Shown here one piece after another: positions 48,025-57,460 of a stretch of 64,000 nucleotides of DNA. Positions within the stretch are counted from its first letter, which is position 1. Every line of letters starts with the position of its first letter. Below the pieces are notes generated by a model, which was not told the DNA's origin, did no database searches, and worked only from the letters and a program-made list of their open reading frames with translations. This DNA comes from Nocardioides lijunqiniae. GTDB taxonomy: Bacteria > Actinomycetota > Actinomycetes > Propionibacteriales > Nocardioidaceae. The stretch spans positions 53,445 to 117,444 of the forward strand of contig NZ_JACJGM010000018.1 of assembly GCF_015024225.1 (NCBI RefSeq), written 5' to 3'. The translations under genes were made by a program, and so were the position numbers.

Positions 48025-48489
48025 CTAGACGACCGCGGTGAGCTGCCGCAGGTGCTCCTCCAGGTCACGCCCCTGGGGCATCGCGTTGTGGGCGGCCCAG
48101 CGCACCACGCCGTCCTTGTCGATGACGTACGACGAGCGGTGGGCGGCGCCCGTGGTCTCGTCGAGCACGCCGTAGGCGCGGGCCACCTCGCCGTGCGGCC
48201 AGAAGTCGCTGAGCAGCGGGAAGTTCAGCCCGTCCTGGTCGGCGAAGGCCCGCAGCGCGAACATCGGGTCGCACGAGATCGCGAGCACCTCGGTGTCGAA
48301 GGTGAGGAAGTCGGCGAGCCGGTCGCGGATGCCGGCCATCTCGCCGGTGCAGACGCCCGAGAACGCGTAGGGGTAGAAGAAGATCGCGACCGCCTTGCTC
48401 CCCCGGTACGACGACAGCGTGACGTCCTGGCCGAACTGGTCGCGCAGCGTGAAGTCGGGCGCCTGCCCGCCGCACTCGATGCCGCTCAT
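48025..48489 (-). CDS. AhpE-type 1-Cys peroxiredoxin
   Basis: A 154-aa thiol peroxidase. The peroxidatic Cys is C47 in FYPYAFSGVCTGE (PxxxxSxxC motif). No resolving Cys is at the usual C-terminal place, as in mycobacterial AhpE. It reduces H2O2, organic peroxides and peroxynitrite in the cytoplasm. The ATG overlaps the upstream acyl-CoA synthetase stop (ATGA), so the two are one operon. First clear chromosomal protein gene after the prophage. Confidence 0.9.
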   Translation of the reverse strand: MSGIECGGQAPDFTLRDQFGQDVTLSSYRGSKAVAIFFYPYAFSGVCTGEMAGIRDRLADFLTFDTEVLAISCDPMFALRAFADQDGLNFPLLSDFWPHGEVARAYGVLDETTGAAHRSSYVIDKDGVVRWAAHNAMPQGRDLEEHLRQLTAVV

Positions 48490-50105
48490 GAGTCCCTCTC
48501 GTCCTTCGCCAGCTCGCGCTTGAGCACCTTGCCCGTGGAGTTGCGGGGCAGCTCGTCGAGGAGCACCACCTCGCGGGGCACCTTGTAGCGGGCGAGGTTC
48601 TGCTTCACCCAGTCCTTGAGGTCGTCCTCGCCGACGGAGTCGTCGTCGACCACGACGAAGGCCTTGAGCCGCCTGCCGTACTCGTCGTCGTCGACCCCGA
48701 CGGCGGCCGCCTCGACGACGTGGTCGTGACGGGCGAGGCAGTCCTCGACCTCCTTGGGGAAGACGTTCTCCCCACCGGAGACGATCATCTCGTCGTCGCG
48801 GCCCTCGACGTAGAGCCGGCCGTCCTCGCCGAAGCGTCCGACGTCTCCCGACGACATCAGCCCGTCGATCATGTCCTTGCCGCCACCGCCGGTGTAGCCC
48901 TCGAAGAGCAGGCTGTTGCCGACGAAGATCCGGCCCGACCGTCCCGCCGGGAGCTCCTGCCCGTCGTCGTCGACGACCTTCACGACCGTCGCGTGCGGCG
49001 GTCGGCCCGCCGACGACGGCGCCTCGCGGAGGTCCTCCGGCGTGGCGATCGAGGCCCACGCCACCTCGGTCGAGCCGTAGATGTTGTAGAGGTGGTCGCC
49101 GAAGCGGTCCATCCAGGCGAGGGCCAGGTCGCCGGGCAGCGCCGAGCCGGACGCGGCCACCACCTCGACCCTCGACAGGTCGTGGCCGGCCAGCGTCTCG
49201 CTCGGCAGCCCGAGGATCCGCTGCAGCATCACGGGGATGACGACGAGCGACTCGCAGCGCTCCGACTCCACGACGTCCAGGACGCCCTCGGGGTCGAACC
49301 TGCGGCGCAGCACCACGGTCGAGCCGAGCAGCATCGCCAGCGCGAGGTGGGCGAATCCCCAGGTGTGGAAGAGTGGCGCGGCGATGTGGGTGCGCCAGCC
49401 GGCGCGCAGCGGCATCCGCGACAGCAGGGAGACCGCGGCGTCGATGCCGGCCTCGCTGCGAGGTGCGCCCTTCGGCGTGCCCGTGGTGCCGGAGGTGAGG
49501 ATCACGATGCGGCAGTGCCGGGACGGCGGGTCCAGGTCGTCGGGCGTCTCCGAGCAGATCAGCTCCTCGAGCGTGGGCGCGTCGACCTCGTCGGTGTCGG
49601 TCCAGGCGATCACGCGACGGCCGGAGTCGGCCTCGGCGAGCAGCTCGGTGAACTCCTCGTCGTGGATGACTACGGCCGGCTTCTCACGCTCGAGCACGTC
49701 GACGAGCTGGGGCCCGGCGAAGGCGGTGTTGAGGTAGAGCAGGTCGGCGCCCAGCTTGGCCACGGCGATGGTCGCGTCGACGAAGCCGCGGTGGTTGCGG
49801 CACATGAGGGCGACGGCGTCGCCCTCGCCGACGCCCTGGGCGCGCAGGGCGCGGGCCAGCGCGTTGGAGCGCTGGTGCAGCTCCCCGAACGTCAGCTCCC
49901 CCAGCTCGTCGACCAGACCGACCTGGTGCGGTGCCCGGACGGCGAGCGAGGCGAAGCCGCCCGCGGGTCCGGTCCCCCACGCGACGACGGTCCTCAGCAG
50001 ACCGACGAGCACCCGCGGGGAGTAGGGCCGCACGATCCCGGAGCCCGCCAGCACCTGGGCGCTGACGCCGAGTGCGGACGCACGGAGAGCAAGCTTCTGG
50101 AGCAC
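48486..50105 (-). CDS. AMP-forming acyl-CoA synthetase
   Basis: A 539-aa ANL-superfamily enzyme. P-loop-like TSGTTGTPKGAPR (about 203-215), YGSTEVAW (A5), the SGDVGRF motif with D, the hinge GRDDEMIVSGGENVFP, and the catalytic Lys in NSTGKVLKREL (A10) are all present. It should adenylate a carboxylic acid, most likely a fatty acid, and load it onto CoA. Chain length cannot be read. It starts about 35 bases from an intergenic gap shared with the DUF3052 gene. Confidence 0.88.
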   Translation of the reverse strand: MLQKLALRASALGVSAQVLAGSGIVRPYSPRVLVGLLRTVVAWGTGPAGGFASLAVRAPHQVGLVDELGELTFGELHQRSNALARALRAQGVGEGDAVALMCRNHRGFVDATIAVAKLGADLLYLNTAFAGPQLVDVLEREKPAVVIHDEEFTELLAEADSGRRVIAWTDTDEVDAPTLEELICSETPDDLDPPSRHCRIVILTSGTTGTPKGAPRSEAGIDAAVSLLSRMPLRAGWRTHIAAPLFHTWGFAHLALAMLLGSTVVLRRRFDPEGVLDVVESERCESLVVIPVMLQRILGLPSETLAGHDLSRVEVVAASGSALPGDLALAWMDRFGDHLYNIYGSTEVAWASIATPEDLREAPSSAGRPPHATVVKVVDDDGQELPAGRSGRIFVGNSLLFEGYTGGGGKDMIDGLMSSGDVGRFGEDGRLYVEGRDDEMIVSGGENVFPKEVEDCLARHDHVVEAAAVGVDDDEYGRRLKAFVVVDDDSVGEDDLKDWVKQNLARYKVPREVVLLDELPRNSTGKVLKRELAKDERDS

Positions 50106-50177
50106 GGTGGGGTCCTAGCGGGAGACGACGGTCGCAGAGTACGACGGACCCGTGCGGCGCCACGCGCCAGGCTCGCC

Positions 50178-50618
50178 TCAGGCAGGGGTCTTGGGAGCGA
50201 CGAGCCGCGTCGCGGCCCAGTCCTTGCTGACCGCGGCCGTGGTCGTCTGCGCGAGGCCGGCGACGGGCGCGGCCTCGGCGACCGTCGCGGCGTCGACCGC
50301 GTTGGGCCGGCCGATCTTGGGGGTGAGCAGCCAGATGGCGCCACCACCCACGAGGTCGGTGAGCGAGTCGACCAGGCCGTCGACCAAGTCGCCGTCCTCG
50401 CTGCGCCACCAGAGGATCACCGCGTCGACGACGTTGCCGTAGTCGGCATCCACCATGTCGGCGTCGAGGGCGTCCTCGATCGCGATCCGGAGGTCGTCGT
50501 CGGTGTCGTTGTCCCAGCCGAGCTCCTGGATGACCATGCCGGGCTTGAAGCCCAGGCGTTCGGCCGGTCCGGTGACAGAGCCTGTCTGGGTGGACCCGCC
50601 ACCCGCGGTCGAGCTCAC
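50178..50618 (-). CDS. DUF3052 family protein
   Basis: A 146-aa protein recognised by ERLGFKPGMVIQELGWDNDT, VDAVILWWRSEDGDLVDGLV and GGGAIWLLTPKIGRP. The family is confined to actinobacteria and lies next to aceE in many genomes. The GTG start is set by GGAGGAA upstream, and a longer frame to 50720 is rejected. It is divergent from aceE, sharing a 224-bp promoter region. Function unknown. Confidence 0.85.
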   Translation of the reverse strand: MSSTAGGGSTQTGSVTGPAERLGFKPGMVIQELGWDNDTDDDLRIAIEDALDADMVDADYGNVVDAVILWWRSEDGDLVDGLVDSLTDLVGGGAIWLLTPKIGRPNAVDAATVAEAAPVAGLAQTTTAAVSKDWAATRLVAPKTPA

Positions 50619-50792
50619 TGGTTCCTCCAGTCGTGGAAACGTCGGGGCCCGCCAGGCGGACCAAGTTGGGGAGTAGTCCACCGGAGTTGACGCAGGGGCG
50701 CAACCTCTGGCGGACGGCACGACCGTCTCATGGACACCCGCAGTCGCCCCAAAGGAGAGCGCGGGGCCGCTGCGAGGGGACGCCGGCCGGGA

Positions 50793-50806
50793 CTACCCAT
50801 GGGTAG
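50793..50806. promoter_or_regulatory. Palindromic operator CTACCCATGGGTAG before aceE
   Basis: A perfect 14-bp palindrome about 40 bp upstream of the aceE start, abutting a possible -35 (TTGGTT at 50809-50814) with GACGAT at 50831-50836 as -10. It is likely a binding site for a dimeric regulator of pyruvate dehydrogenase. The regulator is not in the window. Confidence 0.55.
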
Positions 50807-50842
50807 ATTTGGTTGCGCACCCCCACGTGGGACGATGGACGG

Positions 50843-53620
50843 GTGACCGAAGAAACACCCTCCACTTCAGGCACCCGCACCGGCACCACTCCCTCTGTGA
50901 TCCACGAGGGACTGCCGACCCAGCTGCCGGACATCGACCCCGACGAGACCTCCGACTGGCTGGCGTCGTTCGACGACCTGGTCTCGGAGCGCGGCCGCGA
51001 GCGCGCCCGCTACGTCATGCTGCGACTCCTCGAGAGGGCCCGCGAGAGCAACGTCGGCGTCCCCGCGCTGCGCAGCACCGACTACATCAACACCATCCCG
51101 CCCGAGCGCGAGCCGTGGTTCCCCGGCGACCTCGAGGTGGAGCGGCGCATCCGCGCGTTCCTGCGCTGGAACGCCGCCGTCATGGTGTCGAGCGCCAACC
51201 GCAAGGGCCTGGAGGTCGGCGGCCACATCGCCACCTACCAGTCCTCCGCGAGCCTCTACGAGGTCGGCTTCAACCACTTCTTCCGCGGCAAGGACCACCC
51301 CGGCGGCGGCGACCAGATCTACATCCAGGGTCACGGCTCCCCGGGCGTCTACGCCCGCGCCTTCCTGGAGGGCCGCCTGAGCGAGGAGCAGCTCTACCGC
51401 TTCCGCCAGGAGGTCCAGCACGGCGCGGGCAAGGGCCTGCCGTCGTACCCCCACCCCCGCCTGATGCCGGAGTTCTGGGAGTTCCCCACGGTCTCCATGG
51501 GCCTGACCGGCATCAACTCGATCTACCAGGCGCGCTTCAACCGCTACCTCGCCAACCGCGGCGTCAAGGACACCAGCCAGCAGCACGTGTGGGCGTTCCT
51601 CGGTGACGGCGAGATGGCCGAGCCCGAGTCGCTGGGCGCCATCCGCGTCGCGGCGCGCGAGGAGCTCGACAACCTCACCTGGGTCATCAACTGCAACCTG
51701 CAGCAGCTCGACGGACCGGTCACCGGCAACGGCAAGATCATCCAGGAGCTCGAGGCCAACTTCCGCGGCGCCGGCTGGAACGTCATCAAGGTCGTCTGGG
51801 GCCAGGAGTGGGACCCGCTCCTGGCGCGCGACGTCGACGGGGTGCTCGTCAACAAGATGAACACCACGCCCGACGGCGCCTTCCAGACCTACTCGGTCGA
51901 GGACGGCGCCTACGTCCGGGAGAACTTCTTCGGAGGCGACCCGCGGCTGCGCAAGATGGTCGAGCACATGAGCGACCAGCAGATCCAGAAGCTGCCGCGC
52001 GGTGGCCACGACTACCGCAAGGTCTACGCCGCCTTCGACGCCGCCACCAAGCACGTCGGGCAGCCGACGGTGATCCTGGCCAAGACCATCAAGGGCTGGA
52101 CGATCGACGCCCTCGAGGGCAAGAACGCCACGCACCAGATGAAGAAGCTGACGCCGGACGACCTCAAGAAGTTCCGCGACCGCCTCTACCTGCCGATCTC
52201 CGACCGCGACCTGGAGCGCTCCTACGAGGAGACCGGCGCCGCGCCGTTCTTCCACCCCGGCCAGGACTCCCCCGAGTTCGAGTACATGATGGAGCGCCGC
52301 AAGGCGCTCGGCGGGTCGGTCCCGAAGCGGGTGCTGCGCGCCAAGAACCTCACGCTCCCGGGCGACAAGGTCTACGCCGAGCTCAAGCAGGGCGGCGGCA
52401 AGCACTCGGTGGCGACCACGATGGCCGTCGTCCGTCTGCTCAAGGACTGGATGAAGGACCCGGAGATCGGCAAGCGCATCGTGCCGATCGCCCCGGACGA
52501 GTACCGCACCTTCGGCATGGACGCGATGTTCCCGTCCGCGAAGGTCTACAACCCCGGTGGCCAGCAGTACGAGTCGGTCGACCGCAACATGTTGCTTTCC
52601 TACAAGGAGTCGCAGCAGGGCCAGATGCTCCACGAGGGCATCTCCGAGGCCGGCGCCATGGCCTCGGCCACCGCGGCGGGATCGGCGTACTCCACGCACG
52701 GCGAGCACATGATCCCGTTCTACATCTTCTACTCGATGTTCGGGTTCCAGCGCACGGGCGACTCCATCTGGGCGATGGCCGACCAGCTCGCGCGCGGCTT
52801 CCTCATCGGCGCCACCGCGGGCCGCACCACGCTGACGGGCGAGGGCCTGCAGCACGCCGACGGCCACTCGCCGCTCCTCGCGGCGACGAACCCCGCGGTC
52901 GTCCACTACGACCCGGCGTTCGCCTACGAGGTCGCGCACATCATGAAGTCCGGCCTCGAGAGGATGTACGGCGAGCAGGCGGAGGACATCATCTTCTACC
53001 TCACCGTCTACAACGAGCCCGTGCACCAGCCCGCCGAGCCCGAGGGCGTCGACGCCGAAGGCATCCTGCGTGGCATCCACAAGGTCGCGGACGCCGAGGG
53101 CGACGGGCCGCGCGTGCAGCTGCTGGCCTCCGGCGTCGGCTTCCCGTGGATCGCCAAGGCGGCCGACCTGCTCCGCGAGGAGTGGGGCGTGCAGGCCGAC
53201 ACCTGGTCGGTGACCTCGTGGAACGAGCTGGCCCGCGACGCCGTCCAGGCCGAGGAGTGGAACCTCCTCAACCCCGGCGAGGAGGCACGCACGGCCTACG
53301 TCAGCGACAAGCTGGCCGACGTCAGCGGCCCCGTCGTGGCCGTGTCCGACTACATGTGCGCGGTGCCGCTGCAGATCGCGCGCTGGGTCCCCGGCGACTA
53401 CCGCGTCCTGGGCGCCGACGGCTTCGGCTTCGCCGACACCCGCCCGGCCGCCCGTCGCTTCTTCCACATCGACGCGGAGTCCGTCGTCGTCCAGGCCCTC
53501 CAGGCCCTGGCCGACGCCGGCGAGATCGACCGCGACGTCGTGGTGAAGGCCTCCGAGAAGTACCGCATCGACGACCCGACCGCGGTCGCCGGCGTCAAGC
53601 AGGAGGGCGGCGACGCCTAG
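50843..53620 (+). CDS. aceE: Pyruvate dehydrogenase E1 component (homodimeric)
   Basis: A 925-aa E1 of the AceE type, full-length for the family. The thiamine-diphosphate motif is visible as [14 protein letters not shown]...[15 protein letters not shown]. The C-terminal transketolase-like parts include [20 protein letters not shown] and [20 protein letters not shown]. It decarboxylates pyruvate and passes acetyl groups to E2 for acetyl-CoA, the substrate of the fatty acid operon downstream. GTG at 50843 is chosen, probably leaderless with GACGAT at -12. A TTG at 50813 lies upstream of this box and is rejected. Confidence 0.95.
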   Translation: MTEETPSTSGTRTGTTPSVIHEGLPTQLPDIDPDETSDWLASFDDLVSERGRERARYVMLRLLERARESNVGVPALRSTDYINTIPPEREPWFPGDLEVERRIRAFLRWNAAVMVSSANRKGLEVGGHIATYQSSASLYEVGFNHFFRGKDHPGGGDQIYIQGHGSPGVYARAFLEGRLSEEQLYRFRQEVQHGAGKGLPSYPHPRLMPEFWEFPTVSMGLTGINSIYQARFNRYLANRGVKDTSQQHVWAFLGDGEMAEPESLGAIRVAAREELDNLTWVINCNLQQLDGPVTGNGKIIQELEANFRGAGWNVIKVVWGQEWDPLLARDVDGVLVNKMNTTPDGAFQTYSVEDGAYVRENFFGGDPRLRKMVEHMSDQQIQKLPRGGHDYRKVYAAFDAATKHVGQPTVILAKTIKGWTIDALEGKNATHQMKKLTPDDLKKFRDRLYLPISDRDLERSYEETGAAPFFHPGQDSPEFEYMMERRKALGGSVPKRVLRAKNLTLPGDKVYAELKQGGGKHSVATTMAVVRLLKDWMKDPEIGKRIVPIAPDEYRTFGMDAMFPSAKVYNPGGQQYESVDRNMLLSYKESQQGQMLHEGISEAGAMASATAAGSAYSTHGEHMIPFYIFYSMFGFQRTGDSIWAMADQLARGFLIGATAGRTTLTGEGLQHADGHSPLLAATNPAVVHYDPAFAYEVAHIMKSGLERMYGEQAEDIIFYLTVYNEPVHQPAEPEGVDAEGILRGIHKVADAEGDGPRVQLLASGVGFPWIAKAADLLREEWGVQADTWSVTSWNELARDAVQAEEWNLLNPGEEARTAYVSDKLADVSGPVVAVSDYMCAVPLQIARWVPGDYRVLGADGFGFADTRPAARRFFHIDAESVVVQALQALADAGEIDRDVVVKASEKYRIDDPTAVAGVKQEGGDA

Positions 53621-53636
53621 CTCGTCCCCGCCCCAC

Positions 53637-53672
53637 CGCTGGCCCGTCAGGATCCGTCCTGCCGGGCCAGCG
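53637..53672 (+). terminator. Terminator after aceE
   Basis: CGCTGGCCCG (53637-53646) pairs with CGGGCCAGCG (53663-53672). Within it CAGGA pairs with TCCTG, giving a long stem followed by TCATTT. A clear intrinsic terminator 17 bases after the aceE stop. Confidence 0.82.
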
Positions 53673-53690
53673 TCATTTGCGGCCCCGTCT

Positions 53691-53830
53691 CCGGTGGTCG
53701 AGCAGCGAGGAGCGCTAGCGACGAGCGCCCGTCGAGACCCCGTGAGCCGCACGCCCTCCGTGCTCAACCCCCGGACTCCCCGGTGGTTGAGGAAGGCGCG
53801 CTAGCGCCGGTCTCGAAACCCCGTGAGCCG
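53691..53830. repeat. Two interspersed repeats (GGTGGTCGAG type)
   Basis: Copy 1 at 53691-53750 and copy 2 at 53779-53830 share CCGGTGGT(C/T)GAG at the start, GCGCTAGCG in the middle and (T)CGA(G/A)ACCCCGTGAGCCG at the end. Each is an imperfect palindrome able to form a cruciform or hairpin. Such intergenic repeats are known from Nocardioides-type genomes. Confidence 0.65.
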
Positions 53831-53840
53831 ACAAGCAGCC

Positions 53841-54803
53841 CTATGCGCTGGTGATGTCCGTGACGGTGGCGACGGGGCTGACCGGGCCCTGGGGACCGAC
53901 CTGCCCGTTGCGGAGCAGACCGCGCCACTTGGCCCGACTGTAGGACGCCGGCTGGCTGCTGCGGATGAACTCGTGGAGCACCTTGGCGAAGCGCTCGGGG
54001 TGGTCCTTGTGCGGGAAGTGGCCGGCGTTGGGGATGACCTCGACGCGCGCCTTGGGCGCGAGCGCGGCGGCGTTGCTGGCGTGCCGGACCGGGATGACCT
54101 TGTCGTCGCGGCCCCACACGACGCACATCGGCATCGCGTCCGTGAGGTAGGCGCGGTCGGCCATGGTGACGATCTGGCCCTCCCAGTCGACGACCGCGCG
54201 CACGACGTGCCGGATGGCGGCACGGGCCGCGGGGTCCTTGAAGGAGTCGTAGATCTCGGCGACCTCGCGCAGGTCGCGGGTGAGCTTCCAGCCGGTGCCG
54301 TCGAGGGCGCGCATCCCGGCGAGCCCGACGTGCCGGACGCCCGGGAGCGTGAGCACGCCCATGAGCTGGTGGTAGCCCGGCGTGGTGATGGCCCGGATGA
54401 ACGTCGACACCTCGGGGCCGAGGCCGCCGGAGGCGACGAGGACCATCCGCTCGGTGCGCTCGGGGAACTGGTAGGCGAACTGCATCGCGACGCCGCCGCC
54501 GAAGCTGTGCCCCACGACGGTGACCTTGTCGACGCCGAGCACGGTGAGCAGGTCGCGCATGCCGTTGGCGTAGCCGCCGAGGCTGTAGTCCGCGCGCGGC
54601 TTGTCGGACTGCCCGTGGCCCAGCAGGTCGGGCGCGATCACCGTGTAGCGCTTGGCCAGCGTCGAGATGACCGGCTCCCACGTGGTGTGGTCGCAGCCGA
54701 GCCCGTGGAGCAGCAGCAGCGCCGGCCCCTGCCCCACCTTCACGTAGGCGCGACGGTGCCCGTGGATCGAGACGAACTGCACCTCGTGCTGGGGTCCCCC
54801 CAC
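53841..54803 (-). CDS. Alpha/beta hydrolase
   Basis: A 320-aa hydrolase. Oxyanion HGLGCDHTTW, nucleophile elbow VGHSFGGGVA with Ser, acid region VVWGRDDKVIP, and catalytic His in NAGHFPHKDHPERF. The GTG start with GAGGAGG upstream is preferred over a start at 54989. Substrate unknown, perhaps an ester or lipid, given its place between PDH and FAS genes. Divergent from the FasR gene. Confidence 0.85.
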   Translation of the reverse strand: MGGPQHEVQFVSIHGHRRAYVKVGQGPALLLLHGLGCDHTTWEPVISTLAKRYTVIAPDLLGHGQSDKPRADYSLGGYANGMRDLLTVLGVDKVTVVGHSFGGGVAMQFAYQFPERTERMVLVASGGLGPEVSTFIRAITTPGYHQLMGVLTLPGVRHVGLAGMRALDGTGWKLTRDLREVAEIYDSFKDPAARAAIRHVVRAVVDWEGQIVTMADRAYLTDAMPMCVVWGRDDKVIPVRHASNAAALAPKARVEVIPNAGHFPHKDHPERFAKVLHEFIRSSQPASYSRAKWRGLLRNGQVGPQGPVSPVATVTDITSA

Positions 54804-54967
54804 CGGAGCCTCCTCGGTTCGGCGTTGTCCAGGATTCAACCAGAGGACGACCCCCGTCGGTAGGGCGGCTACCTCCAGAATCCCGCAATTTCCCGTGCAG
54901 GACGGGGGTTTCGCGCTTCTCCCCGCCGCGCTTCCCCCGGTGGGGTGAGAGCAGCTGGGCGACGGCC

Positions 54968-54973
54968 TAGGCT
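54968..54973 (+). promoter_or_regulatory. Leaderless promoter -10 (TAGGCT) of fasR
   Basis: TAGGCT lies at -12 to -7 before the GTG at 54980. This is the standard leaderless arrangement in actinobacteria. Confidence 0.65.
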
Positions 54974-54979
54974 CCTTGC

Positions 54980-56197
54980 GTGCCCCCACGCTCCACCAGC
55001 AACCCCCGCGCGCGCGCCGCGACCGCGCTGCGCCGCTCGACGGGCGCCCTGAGCACCGCCGCCATGGCCCGCATGGAGGCCGACATGGCGTGGTTCCGCG
55101 AGCTGAGCGCGGAGGACCGGTCCTGGGTCGCGGCCATCATCCAGGCCGGCATCAAGGGCTTCGTGGACTGGTACCCCTCGGACGACGCGGCCGCCGAGAG
55201 CGGGGGCACCGCGCTGGCCTCCTCCGTCTTCGGAGCCGCCCCGCGGGCGCTGGCCGGGGTCATCACCCTGCAGCAGACCGTCGACCTGGTGCGGCTCTCC
55301 ATCGAGGTGGTCGAGAGCAACATCGACGACGTCCTCGAACCGGAGGACGCACCCGCCGTCCATGCCGCCGTGATGCGCTACGCGCGCGAGGTCGCCTTCG
55401 CCACGGCGGAGGTCTACGCCCGGGCGGCGGAGTCGCGCGGTGCGTGGGACGCGCGGCTCGAGGCCCTGGTGATCGACGCGGTGCTGCGCGCCGAGACCGA
55501 CGAGTCGGTGCTCTCGCGGGCCAGCGCCGTCGGCTGGGGCGCGAGCGGGCGCGTTGCGGTGGTGCTCGCGGCGATGCCCGAGCGCCGCACCGAGACCGAC
55601 CTCTTCCAGGAGGTACGCCGCCGGGCGCGCGTCGCCGGCCTCGACGCGCTGTGCGCGGTGCAGGGCGACCGCCTGGTGGTGCTGCTCGGCGGGGTGGACG
55701 ACGAGAAGCGGGCGGCCGAGCCGCTCGTGGACCTGGTGGCGGAGGGTCCGATCGTGGTGGGGCCGGTGACCGAGGACCTCAGCCACGCGTACCTGTCCGC
55801 GCGGGCCGCGCTCTCGGCCTACCGCGCCGCCTCGGGCTGGCCCGAGGCTCCGCGGCCGGTCCGCAGCAGCGACCTGCTCCCCGAGCGGGTGCTGGCCGGT
55901 GACGGTCACGCCCGGCGGCACCTGGTCGAGGAGGTCTACGTGCCGCTGCTGCGGGCGCGCGGCACCCTGATCGAGACGCTGGCGGCGTACTTCGCCACCG
56001 GGTCCTCGCTCGAGGCGACCGCGCGGGCGCTCTTCGTGCACGCCAACACCGTGCGCTACCGGCTCGGCCAGGTGGCCGACGCGACCGGCTACACGCCGTC
56101 GGTGCCACGCGACGCCCTGGCGCTGCAGATCGCGCTGGTGCTGGGCCGCCAGTCGGGCCGCCAGTCGGGCGGGGAGCCGGGCCCCGCGAAACTGTAG
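54980..56197 (+). CDS. fasR: FasR-type (PucR-family) activator of fatty acid synthesis
   Basis: A 405-aa regulator. The N-terminal 140 residues are helical. The GGDEF-like middle domain (about 190-290) is typical of CdaR/PucR proteins. The C-terminal PucR HTH is LIETLAAYFATGSSLEATAR, ALFVHANTVRYRLGQVADAT. The same gene stands before the FAS-II operon in many actinobacteria and activates it in mycobacteria and Streptomyces in response to acyl-CoA. GTG start, leaderless. An operator-like dyad lies at its end, before fabD. Confidence 0.85.
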   Translation: MPPRSTSNPRARAATALRRSTGALSTAAMARMEADMAWFRELSAEDRSWVAAIIQAGIKGFVDWYPSDDAAAESGGTALASSVFGAAPRALAGVITLQQTVDLVRLSIEVVESNIDDVLEPEDAPAVHAAVMRYAREVAFATAEVYARAAESRGAWDARLEALVIDAVLRAETDESVLSRASAVGWGASGRVAVVLAAMPERRTETDLFQEVRRRARVAGLDALCAVQGDRLVVLLGGVDDEKRAAEPLVDLVAEGPIVVGPVTEDLSHAYLSARAALSAYRAASGWPEAPRPVRSSDLLPERVLAGDGHARRHLVEEVYVPLLRARGTLIETLAAYFATGSSLEATARALFVHANTVRYRLGQVADATGYTPSVPRDALALQIALVLGRQSGRQSGGEPGPAKL

Positions 56198-56207
56198 GAA
56201 CCCTACA
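56193..56207. promoter_or_regulatory. Dyad TGTAGG-AAC-CCTACA before fabD, possible FasR site
   Basis: A perfect 6-bp inverted repeat with a 3-base spacer. It overlaps the fasR stop and lies about 70-85 bp upstream of the predicted fabD start. Position suits an activator site for the fab operon. Confidence 0.5.
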
Positions 56208-56275
56208 AACCTCGCGGGCCTCTTTGGTGGGTGCCGCAGACGCGGTCGGCACCCGTCTCCGGGCACAGTGGACAC

Positions 56276-57460
56276 GTGCTCGTCATCGTCGCCCCCGGCC
56301 AGGGGGCCCAGACCCCCGGCTTCCTCACGCCCTGGCTCGAGGACACCGTCTTCGCCTCCCGCATCGCCTGGCTCTCCGCCGTCGCCGGCCTCGACCTGGC
56401 CCACTACGGCACCGAGGCCGACGCCGACGCCATCCGCGACACCAAGGTGGCCCAGCCCCTGCTGGTCGCCACCGGCCTGATCGCCGCCCTCGAGCTCTTC
56501 CCGCACCCGATGGACGCCTTCGAGCGCGTCGGGGCGGTGGCCGGCCACAGCGTCGGCGAGCTGGCCGCCGCCGCCGGTGCCCGCACGATCACCGCCGAGC
56601 AGGCGATGGTCCTCGTCCGCGAGCGAGGCCTCGCGATGGCGCGGGCGGCTGCGACGACGCCCACCGGCATGACCGCCGTCCTCGGCGGCGACCGCGACGA
56701 GGTCCTCGCCGCGATCGCCCAGCACGGCCTCACCCCCGCCAACGACAACGGCCCTGGCCAGATCGTCGCCGCCGGCACCATGGAGCAGCTCGCGGCCTTC
56801 GCCGAGGCGCCGCCCGCCAAGGCCCGCCTGATGCCGCTCAAGGTCGCCGGCGCCTTCCACACCGAGCACATGGCGCCCGCCGTGGGCCACGTCGCCGCGC
56901 TGGCCCGCTCGGTCTCGGTCCACGACCCCCGCATCCCGGTGATCTCCAACAGGGACGGCCACGTGATCCACGACGGCGCGGAGGTGCTGCGCCGCATCGT
57001 GGGCCAGATCGCCAACCCGGTCCGTTGGGACCTGTGCCTCGACACGATGTCCGACCTCGGCGTGACCGGCATCCTCGAGATGCCCCCCGCCGGCACCCTC
57101 ACGGGCATCGCCAAGCGCGCGCTCAAGGGGGTCGAGACCTTCGCCCTCAAGACGCCCGACCAGCTCGACGACGCCCGTGCGTTCTGCGACAAGCACGGCG
57201 AGGGCTCGTTGATGAACACCACGCCCACCTGGCGCATGGTGGTCTCCCCCAGCAAGGGCACCTTCCACCTCGACCCCGACGCGGCCCGGGCCGACGTCCT
57301 CGAGGCCGGCGCCACGCTGGGCGACGTCGCCAGCACCCGCGACCGGATCGTCATCACCTCCGCCCACGGCGGCGAGATCGTCGAGTGGCTCGTCGAGGAC
57401 GGCGACATCGTCTCCCCCGGCCAGCCGCTCGTCCGCATCCACCCGGTGGGGAGCTACTGA
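56276..57460 (+). CDS. fabD: Malonyl-CoA:ACP transacylase with lipoyl-like C-terminal tail
   Basis: A 394-aa enzyme. Active-site Ser in GHSVGELAAA (about 92-95), oxyanion GQGAQ (about 8-12), catalytic His in GAFHTEHM, and GPGQIV before it. It transfers malonyl to AcpP. After about residue 310 the chain continues into a hammerhead-like segment (ITSAHGGEIVEWLVEDGDIV, SPGQPLVRI) resembling half of a biotinyl/lipoyl domain without the modified Lys. GTG at 56276 is chosen. The earlier in-frame start overlaps the promoter. Confidence 0.92.
   Translation: MLVIVAPGQGAQTPGFLTPWLEDTVFASRIAWLSAVAGLDLAHYGTEADADAIRDTKVAQPLLVATGLIAALELFPHPMDAFERVGAVAGHSVGELAAAAGARTITAEQAMVLVRERGLAMARAAATTPTGMTAVLGGDRDEVLAAIAQHGLTPANDNGPGQIVAAGTMEQLAAFAEAPPAKARLMPLKVAGAFHTEHMAPAVGHVAALARSVSVHDPRIPVISNRDGHVIHDGAEVLRRIVGQIANPVRWDLCLDTMSDLGVTGILEMPPAGTLTGIAKRALKGVETFALKTPDQLDDARAFCDKHGEGSLMNTTPTWRMVVSPSKGTFHLDPDAARADVLEAGATLGDVASTRDRIVITSAHGGEIVEWLVEDGDIVSPGQPLVRIHPVGSY

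Noticed and set aside
50867..53767. A 966-codon minus-strand frame
   Set aside because: It lies wholly opposite aceE, whose domains are clear. The frame is open only because of GC bias.
54869..57442. An 857-codon minus-strand frame
   Set aside because: It is opposite fasR and fabD and gives no recognisable domain.
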